From assembly GCA_913055915.1 (NCBI GenBank), contig CAJXKL010000009.1:1-64000 (forward strand): a DNA stretch of 64,000 nt. Reading direction: 5' to 3'. A program made the translations under genes and the position numbers. The notes beneath the pieces are model-generated. The model worked only from the letters and a program-made list of their open reading frames with translations, did not search any database and was not told where the DNA came from. The stretch's first letter is position 1; each line of letters starts with the position of its first letter. Below are positions 58,251 through 64,000 of this stretch, one piece after another. The DNA is from an uncultured Candidatus Nemicrothrix sp. Lineage in GTDB: Bacteria; Actinomycetota; Acidimicrobiia; Acidimicrobiales; MedAcidi-G1.

Positions 58251-58284
58251 GTCGTCGCCCCAGGAGGGGAAGCGGGGCGACGAC
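58251..58284 (-). terminator. Long GC hairpin after recA
   Basis: A perfect 11-bp inverted repeat, GTCGTCGCCCC and GGGGCGACGAC, with a 12-nt loop lies 17 bp after the recA stop. It has no T tract, so it could stop transcription with a factor, or protect the mRNA end. Confidence 0.55.
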
Positions 58285-58300
58285 CTCTGGCCGGAGATAC

Positions 58301-59452
58301 CTACTGGGTGTCGATTCGGTCCCCTATCGAGATGGGTTCATCGTCGGCCGCTGTGAATACATCCTCGGCCTCGGGCTCAGGTTCGACCAGAGCTTCGGCT
58401 TCAGGTTCGGGCTCGGGGGTGACCTCGCGCCAGACCCGATCGGTTATCTCGACCATGATCTCGGGGTTCTCAACGAGGAACGTCTTGGCGTTTTCGCGAC
58501 CCTGGCCCAACTGCTCGCCCTCGTAGGTGTACCAGGCACCCGACTTCTTGACGATGTCGAGGTCCACGGCCAGGTCTATGACCGAACCCTCCCGGCTGAT
58601 TCCCTTTCCGTACATGATGTCGAACTCGGCCTGGCGGAACGGCGGAGCGCACTTGTTCTTGACAACCTTGACCCGGGTGCGGTTTCCGACAACCTCGACA
58701 CCGTCCTTGATGGCCTCTATCCGACGGATGTCGAGGCGAACCGAGGAGTAGAACTTGAGCGCCCTTCCACCCGGTGTGGTCTCCGGTGAACCGAACATGA
58801 CGCCGATCTTCTCGCGCAACTGGTTGATGAAGATGCAGATGGTGTTGGACTTGCTGAGGTTCGAGGTCAGCTTGCGCAGCGCCTGTGACATGAGCCGGGC
58901 CTGCAGGCCCACGTGGTGGTCGCCCATCTCGCCCTCGATCTCGGCCCGGGGGGTGAGCGCTGCCACCGAGTCGATGACGATCACGTCGATGGCACCTGAA
59001 CGGATGAGCATGTCGGTAATCTCCAGGGCCTGCTCACCTGTATCGGGCTGGGAGATGAGTAACTCGTCGACATCGACGCCGATGGCCCTTGCGTAGACGG
59101 GGTCCATGGCGTGCTCGGCATCCACGTAGGCGCAGATGCCACCGTTGCGCTGCGCCTCGGCCACCACGTGGATTGCCAGAGTGGTCTTTCCGGACCCCTC
59201 TGGGCCGTAGATCTCGACAACCCTGCCACGGGGCAGGCCGCCTATGCCCAACGCCAGATCGAGTGCCAGGGCCCCGGTGGGAACGGATTCGATGGCCATG
59301 GAACCCTTGTCGCCCATCTTCATCACGGCGCCCTGGCCGAACTGCTTCTCGATCTGCCCCAACGCCATGTCGAGGGCCTTGTCGCGCCCCTCGGGGGACG
59401 CCTGGATCACCGGGGTCGTGCTGTCGTTCCTGTTCTTGTTGTTCTTTGCCAT
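58301..59452 (-). CDS. recA: Recombinase RecA
   Basis: This 383-residue protein has Walker [53 protein letters not shown] (Walker B and L1) and [31 protein letters not shown] (L2). A Glu/Pro-rich acidic tail follows. It forms filaments on ssDNA for recombination and LexA cleavage. An SOS box lies 141 bp upstream of the ATG. No recX follows; miaB does. Confidence 0.96.
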   Translation of the reverse strand: MAKNNKNRNDSTTPVIQASPEGRDKALDMALGQIEKQFGQGAVMKMGDKGSMAIESVPTGALALDLALGIGGLPRGRVVEIYGPEGSGKTTLAIHVVAEAQRNGGICAYVDAEHAMDPVYARAIGVDVDELLISQPDTGEQALEITDMLIRSGAIDVIVIDSVAALTPRAEIEGEMGDHHVGLQARLMSQALRKLTSNLSKSNTICIFINQLREKIGVMFGSPETTPGGRALKFYSSVRLDIRRIEAIKDGVEVVGNRTRVKVVKNKCAPPFRQAEFDIMYGKGISREGSVIDLAVDLDIVKKSGAWYTYEGEQLGQGRENAKTFLVENPEIMVEITDRVWREVTPEPEPEAEALVEPEPEAEDVFTAADDEPISIGDRIDTQ

Positions 59453-59592
59453 CTTGTTTCTCCGTTTCCGGTGATCTTCTACGAATCGCTTCGGGATGTG
59501 ATGTGGTTTGATCGGTTGCGGACGAACCTACGAACAGGGTGTGACAGTGGTCCCGTACGGAGGCCCCTCAGCGAATGACATCATCGTAATTG

Positions 59593-59606
59593 CGAACAGG
59601 CGTTCG
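59593..59606. promoter_or_regulatory. LexA/SOS box upstream of recA
   Basis: CGAACAGGCGTTCG matches CGAAC-N4-GTTCG perfectly. It lies between recA (minus) and msrB (plus), nearer to msrB, so its effect on msrB is worth noting. Confidence 0.85.
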
Positions 59607-59653
59607 ATGCAAGCACCTTCACAGATTCGTGGAATTCCCGTGCCCTGTGGCAC

Positions 59654-59659
59654 TACCGT
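59654..59659 (+). promoter_or_regulatory. Leaderless -10 (TACCGT) for msrB
   Basis: TACCGT with an 8-nt spacer to ATG 59668. It is 48 bp from the SOS box. Confidence 0.45.
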
Positions 59660-59667
59660 CCACCCCC

Positions 59668-60072
59668 ATGGCCAACGAGGAAACCAACGACGAACTCCGC
59701 TCACGCCTGACACCCATGCAGTACCACTGCACCCAGGAGGCCGGAACCGAGGCCCCGTTCACGGGCGAATACTGGGACGACGAACGCTCCGGCACATACA
59801 ACTGCGTCGTGTGCGGCAAGCCCCTCTTCACGAGCACCACCAAGTTCGATGCCGGTTGCGGCTGGCCAAGCTTCTGGGAACCAATCAGCGACGACCTCAT
59901 CGACGAGCGCCCCGACCACAGCCTCGGACACGAGCGCACCGAGACCACCTGCAGTTCGTGTGGCGCACACCTCGGCCATGTGTTTCCCGACGGCCCCCAA
60001 CCCACCGGTGACCGCTACTGCATCAACTCGGCAAGCATCACCCTCGAACCCGAAGACGACCTGGACGCCTGA
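59668..60072 (+). CDS. msrB: Peptide-methionine (R)-S-oxide reductase
   Basis: This 134-residue MsrB has the zinc ligands CVVCGKPLF and CSSCGAHLGHVFPDGP. FDAGCGWPSFWEPI carries the substrate Trp, and YCINSASITLE carries the catalytic Cys (about residue 119). It repairs oxidised methionine. ATG 59668 gives the family start; the ORF can be read from 59590, but that N terminus overlaps the SOS box. Confidence 0.95.
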   Translation: MANEETNDELRSRLTPMQYHCTQEAGTEAPFTGEYWDDERSGTYNCVVCGKPLFTSTTKFDAGCGWPSFWEPISDDLIDERPDHSLGHERTETTCSSCGAHLGHVFPDGPQPTGDRYCINSASITLEPEDDLDA

Positions 60073-60090
60073 GCAGCAGCCGGTCGGCGA

Positions 60091-61335
60091 TCAGCACCCT
60101 CGTCTGGCCAGGAGGCGCAGGCGCAGCAGGTTCAGCACCGAGATAACCGTGAACTGGCGTGTCCGGGTGCGGTCGAACGGAAACAGGATCCTCACCGCCT
60201 CGACCTCGCCGTCGACACACGTCGCCATCCAGACCGTTCCGGGTTCCTGGCCGTCCTGCGGGTCGGGGCCAGCCACCCCGGTGACCGCCACGGAGACATC
60301 GGCGCTCAGCACCCGACACACACCCGTCGCCATGGCGACAACCGCCTCCTCGCTGACCACCGGACCCTCGGGCACGCCCAGCAGTTCCCGCTTGATGTCG
60401 CCGGCGTAGGCGACCACCGAACCGCGAAAGGCGCGGCTTGAACCGGGGACATCGGTAAGCCGGGACCCGATCAGCCCTCCCGTCAGCGACTCCGCCGTGA
60501 CGAGGGTGAGGCCCTGGGCAACCAGTTCGTCGAGCACCACCGACTCCATGTTGGCCCCGTCCATGCCGAACACGATGGGGCCGATGACCCCACGCACCCT
60601 GGCCTCCTCGTCGTCGAGGATCGCCTCGACCTCAACTGAGGTGGCGGCCTTGGCCGTAATGCGCACCTTGAGGCCCTCCATTCCGCTGGCCAGGAACGCC
60701 AGCGTGGGGCCACCCTCGAGATCAAGGCGGTCGATCTCTTCAGCCAGCATCTCGGCCAGGCCCGACTCGGACTGCCCCCACGTGCGCAGTGTCCGCGAGC
60801 CGATCACCGACACCGCTCCGGCCCGGCGCCTCAGGTCGGGCAGGATCGAGCCCTCGAGCATCTCCTTCATCTCCCAGGGCACTCCGGGAACCGTGTAGAG
60901 CACCTTGTCGCCGACGGGGCAGATGAGCCCGGGTGCGGTTCCCGGCAGTTCGGACATCGTCGTGGCGCCCACCGGCACATCAGCCTGGCGCAGGTTGTTG
61001 GCCGGCATCTTCCGGCCCCGGCCGGCGAACCTAGCTTCAATACGGTCCACAAGCGCCTGGTCGCGCTCCATCGTCACGCCCATCAGTTCAGCTACCACCT
61101 CGCGGGTGATGTCGTCCTGGGTGGGACCCAGCCCGCCGGTCACAATCACGGCATCAGCCCGATCCAGAGCCTCGCAAAATGCCGCCATCATTCGCTCACG
61201 GTTGTCCCCGACCACCGTGTAACGGTGACAGTCGATGCCCGACAGGGCCAACTGTTCGCCGATCCAGGCCGAGTTGGTGTCGACTATCTGACCCAGTAGC
61301 AACTCGGTGCCTACTGCGACAATCTCACACAGCAC
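60091..61335 (-). CDS. cinA: CinA-family protein
   Basis: This 414-residue protein has the N-terminal MoaB-like domain (CEIVAVGTELLLGQIVDTNS, VIVTGGLGPTQDDITREVVA) and the C-terminal CinA deamidase domain (TLVTAESLTGGLIGSRLTDV, FRGSVVAYAGDIKRELLGV, VSVAVTGVAGPD). CinA has ADP-ribose/NAD pyrophosphatase and NMN-deamidase activities in known members. The GTG start at 61335 gives the family N terminus. pgsA ends 15 bp upstream, in the same direction. Confidence 0.93.
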   Translation of the reverse strand: MLCEIVAVGTELLLGQIVDTNSAWIGEQLALSGIDCHRYTVVGDNRERMMAAFCEALDRADAVIVTGGLGPTQDDITREVVAELMGVTMERDQALVDRIEARFAGRGRKMPANNLRQADVPVGATTMSELPGTAPGLICPVGDKVLYTVPGVPWEMKEMLEGSILPDLRRRAGAVSVIGSRTLRTWGQSESGLAEMLAEEIDRLDLEGGPTLAFLASGMEGLKVRITAKAATSVEVEAILDDEEARVRGVIGPIVFGMDGANMESVVLDELVAQGLTLVTAESLTGGLIGSRLTDVPGSSRAFRGSVVAYAGDIKRELLGVPEGPVVSEEAVVAMATGVCRVLSADVSVAVTGVAGPDPQDGQEPGTVWMATCVDGEVEAVRILFPFDRTRTRQFTVISVLNLLRLRLLARRGC

Positions 61336-61350
61336 ACTGCGACCTCATCC

Positions 61351-61923
61351 CTACGAACCGGTCCGGCTGGTAGCACGGCTACCATCGGCCAGGTACTGGA
61401 ACCCGGTGACCAGGGTGAAGGCCACCGCAATCCAGAGCACGGCACCGATGAGGAGGTCCGCACCCTCGAGGGGTGGCAGGACCGCCAACATCAGCGCCAG
61501 ACCCTGGACGCTCGTCTTCCACTTTGCCGACCTGCGGGCGGGAACCGCCAAGCCCCGACGCACATACCAGAGTCGGTAGAAGGTGATGACGACCTCGCGG
61601 GCGGTCAGCAGTAGCACGGGCAGAAGGGAGTAGCGCTCCACCGCCACGAGGCTGAGTGCCACGCCTATCACGACCACCTTGTCGGCCAACGGGTCAAGGA
61701 AGGCCCCCCACCGGCTGACCGTGCCCCGTCGGCGAGCCAGAACCCCGTCGAAGAAGTCGGACGCGCCGAGCACCCCGCCCAGCAGGAAGCCGCGCCAGGA
61801 GGTACCGCCGCTGTGCTCGGCCGATAGCACCATGCCAAAGAGCACCGGGGCGAACACCAGACGTGCCAGCGTGACGAGGTTTGCGGGGCTGACAACCGTG
61901 CCGAGGTGACGTGTGACCCTCAT
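61351..61923 (-). CDS. pgsA: Phosphatidylglycerophosphate synthase
   Basis: This 190-residue membrane protein has the CDP-alcohol phosphotransferase motif FFDGVLARRRGTVSRWGAFL then DPLADK (DGxxAR, GxxxDxxxD), about residues 58-83, and five or six helices. It condenses CDP-diacylglycerol with glycerol-3-phosphate at the membrane. Its ATG overlaps the rimO stop by 4 bp. rimO-pgsA-cinA is a common actinobacterial order. Confidence 0.92.
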   Translation of the reverse strand: MRVTRHLGTVVSPANLVTLARLVFAPVLFGMVLSAEHSGGTSWRGFLLGGVLGASDFFDGVLARRRGTVSRWGAFLDPLADKVVVIGVALSLVAVERYSLLPVLLLTAREVVITFYRLWYVRRGLAVPARRSAKWKTSVQGLALMLAVLPPLEGADLLIGAVLWIAVAFTLVTGFQYLADGSRATSRTGS

Positions 61924-63164
61924 GTGGCCACCAGGTCCGGGCCCAGGGCGCCGGTCACCGTGACGGTGGCGAACTCCCCCACAGGAAACTCGTCGGACAC
62001 ATGCACCACACCGTCGATCTCGGGGGCCTCACGGTGGGTGCGCCCCACACCTGGCTCGTCGACCAGCACAACTACCTCGCTGCCGATGAGAGCGTCGCGC
62101 CGCGCCGCCGTGATGGTGTCCTGCAACTCGCCCAGTTCCCGCAGGCGCTCGGCCACGAGGCCCTCAGCAACCCTGTCGGGCAGGCCGGCTGCGTGGGTCC
62201 CGGCCTCATCGCTGAAGGCGAAGAAGCCGCACCAGTCAAGACCGACGTCTTTCACAAACGCCAACAACTCGTCGTGGTCCTCTTCTGTCTCACCGGGATA
62301 GCCCACGATGAAGTTGGACCTGAAGGTGGCTGTGGCGTCGAGATTCCTGATGTGGTCGATCCTCTCACGGAAACGCCGACCGTCGCCCCACCTGCGCATG
62401 TTCGCCAGAAGTTGCCGGGAAACATGCTGGAGCGAGAGGTCGAAGTACGGGAGACCGGTTGCCAGCACGGCGTCCACAAACCCATCGGTCAGGTCTGACG
62501 GGTAGAGGTACAACAGGCGCACCCGGTCGACCCGGTCGGCGACGGCCTCCACCAGCGGGATGATCGCCCGCTCACCCACCCCCTGGTCGCGCCCGAAGGA
62601 GGCAAGGTCCTGAGCGACCAGTACCACCTCACGGACACCGAGGGCATCCACCTCGTCCAGAATCAACGGGACCGGACGACTACGTTGTGGGCCCCGAAAG
62701 GTTGGAATTGCACAGAACCCACACGCCCGGTCACAACCCTCAGCCACCTTGACGTAGGCCCATGGTCGCGGGCTGGCCGGCCGGGGCAGGTTCAACAGGT
62801 CGAGCACGGGTGCAGGCCCTGCACCGGGTCGACGTCCCAGCGTGACCGGCACACCGAACCCGGAGACCGAGTCGACCTCCGGTAGCGTCCCGGCCAGTTC
62901 ATCGCCGTAGCGCTCGGCCATGCAACCGGTCACCACCAGGCGTGCCTCACCCTGCCGCTCATCTGCAAGTGCCAGGACCGTGTCGATCGACTCCTGCCTG
63001 GCCTCCTCGATGAACGCGCACGTGTTGACCACGATCAGGTCGGCGCCACCGGGGTTGTCGGTCGCCGTCATGCCGTCGGCCGCCAGCGTTCCGGCCAGCT
63101 TGTCGGAGTCGACCTGGTTCTTGGGACAACCAAGGGTCACCAGGTGGTAGCGCTTCTCGGACAT
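61920..63164 (-). CDS. rimO: Ribosomal protein S12 methylthiotransferase
   Basis: This 414-residue radical SAM methylthiotransferase has YHLVTLGCPKNQVDSDKLAG, LIVVNTCAFIEEARQESID, EGCDRACGFCAIPTFRGP (CxxxCxxC) and FIVGYPGETEEDHDELLAF. CPKNQVDS marks RimO rather than MiaB (which is encoded at 56693). It methylthiolates an Asp of S12. TAGCCT stands 9 nt before ATG 63164. It heads the rimO-pgsA-cinA operon. Confidence 0.95.
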   Translation of the reverse strand: MSEKRYHLVTLGCPKNQVDSDKLAGTLAADGMTATDNPGGADLIVVNTCAFIEEARQESIDTVLALADERQGEARLVVTGCMAERYGDELAGTLPEVDSVSGFGVPVTLGRRPGAGPAPVLDLLNLPRPASPRPWAYVKVAEGCDRACGFCAIPTFRGPQRSRPVPLILDEVDALGVREVVLVAQDLASFGRDQGVGERAIIPLVEAVADRVDRVRLLYLYPSDLTDGFVDAVLATGLPYFDLSLQHVSRQLLANMRRWGDGRRFRERIDHIRNLDATATFRSNFIVGYPGETEEDHDELLAFVKDVGLDWCGFFAFSDEAGTHAAGLPDRVAEGLVAERLRELGELQDTITAARRDALIGSEVVVLVDEPGVGRTHREAPEIDGVVHVSDEFPVGEFATVTVTGALGPDLVAT

Positions 63165-63205
63165 ACCCCGGCAAGGCTACGGGAGGTGACAGCGGGCCAA
63201 CTGCC

Positions 63206-63716
63206 CTACCCGGCCTCAAGCGGCTCCCAGGCCCCTTTCGGGCCCAGGCCACCTAACGGTTCCTCCTCGGCGAGGTGCCCGCCCATGCGCACGACCATGT
63301 AGAGGGCGGCCAGCAGCGCCACGGCCAGCACCACACCTTTGACTCTCGTCACGTCGTTCTGGACGAGCAGGGCAAAGCAGATCACGGAGCTACACGACAG
63401 AACCCCCTGGCGCAGCAGGCCGTCTCCGATCACAACCGGGTGGACAAGGGCGGTCGCCCCAAGGACGAGGGTCAGGTTGGCCGCATTCGAGCCGACCACG
63501 TTGCCGACACCAAGGTCCACCTGACCATCGAACGCGGCGATCGTGGACACGACCAACTCGGGTGCGCTGGTGCCGAATCCGATTACCAGCGCACCAAATT
63601 GCAACGGTCGACACGTTCATACGTGCCGCCAGACCAACCGCCCCTGTAACGAACTGGTCAGCGGCGACAGTCAGCACGGCCAGCCCCACGACGAGGGCCA
63701 CCAGGTCGACTATCAC
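63206..63716 (-). pseudogene. Na+/Ca2+ antiporter N-terminal half, frameshifted
   Basis: Two minus-strand frames together give a CaxA-type half: LVALVVGLAVLTVAADQFVTG, ARMNVSTVAI, then VIGFGTSAPELVVSTIAAF and VDLGVGNVVGSNAANLTLVL. The frame breaks at about 63596-63598, where one extra T (ATTTGG for expected ATTGG) separates MNVSTVAI from GALVIGFG. Even with the shift repaired, only about 170 residues remain, half the usual antiporter. It is probably a decayed or half-size gene; a base-call error in the T run is possible. The GTG start has TAGCCT 7 nt upstream. Confidence 0.75.
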
Positions 63717-63723
63717 GTGGACG

Positions 63724-63729
63724 AGGCTA
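63724..63729 (-). promoter_or_regulatory. Leaderless -10 (TAGCCT) for the antiporter remnant
   Basis: TAGCCT with a 7-nt spacer to GTG 63716. Retention of a good promoter suggests recent inactivation or a sequencing error. Confidence 0.4.
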
Positions 63730-63741
63730 CCTACCGGTGTC

Positions 63742-64000
63742 CTACAGGCCCTGCTCGTTCAGGTTCTCGAGGTCCTCGTTCCCGTACAGGACCTCGCGTG
63801 CCTTCGAGCCAGTGGACGGCCCTACGACACCGGCCTCTTCGAGCTGGTCCATGAGGCGGCCCGCCCGGGCGAATCCGACACGCAGCTTCCGTTGGAGCAT
63901 CGAGGTGGAACCCAGTTGGCTGGAAACCACCAACTCCCGGGCCTGCTCGAAGAGGTCGTCCTCGTCTCCGGCATGAACCGTCGGCGAACGATGGGTGTCG
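63742..64000 (-). CDS. ftsK: FtsK DNA translocase, C-terminal end (partial)
   Basis: The frame continues past the window edge. The last 85 residues include [40 protein letters not shown] and [14 protein letters not shown]. This is the winged-helix gamma domain of FtsK/SpoIIIE, which reads KOPS-like polarity sequences during chromosome segregation. Only the 3' part is visible. The short frame starting at 63933 is not the true start. Confidence 0.92.
   Translation of the reverse strand, partial: DTHRSPTVHAGDEDDLFEQARELVVSSQLGSTSMLQRKLRVGFARAGRLMDQLEEAGVVGPSTGSKAREVLYGNEDLENLNEQGL

Overview
The window is high-GC, densely packed bacterial chromosome from an actinobacterium, most likely of the class Acidimicrobiia. 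The evidence is indirect but consistent: an F420/deazaflavin-type nitroreductase, a TIGR03084 (mycothiol-isomerase-like) protein, LexA boxes of the CGAAC-N4-GTTCG type, a LysM protein divergent from lexA, a SAM-I/IV-type riboswitch before metX, B12-dependent NrdJ, and many apparently leaderless genes in which a TANNNT -10 hexamer sits 6-8 nt before the start codon.

Layout. 1-3756: tRNA-Val, tRNA-Cys, a small membrane protein, a hotdog thioesterase, a Ddn-like protein, and a CoA-binding protein coupled to metY. 3828-12650: a seven-gene, fully translationally coupled operon (acyl-CoA carboxylase beta and alpha, AtuA, acyl-CoA dehydrogenase, TetR, TIGR03084, enoyl-CoA hydratase) that resembles acyclic-terpene or branched acyl-CoA degradation clusters. 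12710-17906: a DsbB/TlpA-like thiol pair, a TPP enzyme, a sulfurtransferase, heme A synthase and a DinB-fold protein. 17937-22074: an operon of a KamA-type aminomutase, both 3-oxoacid CoA-transferase subunits and a class III aminotransferase. Together these could turn an alpha-amino acid into a beta-amino acid, then a 3-oxo acid, then a 3-oxoacyl-CoA. 22255-25523: a BadH/BadI-like pair, a decayed copy of the kamA 5' end, and an MFS transporter.

25558-34634 looks like a genomic island inserted at tRNA-Gly(GCC). An 85-bp direct repeat containing the tRNA 3' half and its terminator lies at both ends, 8963 bp apart. A 112-bp module with tandem 10-bp repeats occurs next to the displaced tRNA-Gly half, and again next to a tRNA-Pro(GGG) 3' half inside the island. 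No integrase is visible. Cargo: GYD and dimeric alpha-beta barrel-like proteins, PhzF, a thioesterase, GNAT, a SET-domain protein flanked by 19-bp repeats, a ZIP metal transporter behind a Zur-like box, a DUF2061 protein, a haloalkane dehalogenase and a secreted S1C protease. Copies of a short repeat lie between several of these genes.

34701-64000 returns to core genes: metB-metX behind a riboswitch, an orphan N6-adenine methylase, a DEAD-box helicase, an alkyltransferase-like protein, a nucleotide cyclase with lgt, an acyl-CoA dehydrogenase, tdk, nrdJ, a RibD-like reductase, the SOS pair lexA/LysM protein, lysine/peptidoglycan genes dapE-dapD-dapC-hflX-dapF, miaA, miaB, recA with its SOS box, msrB, cinA-pgsA-rimO, a broken half-length Ca2+/cation antiporter, and the 3' end of ftsK, which runs off the window.
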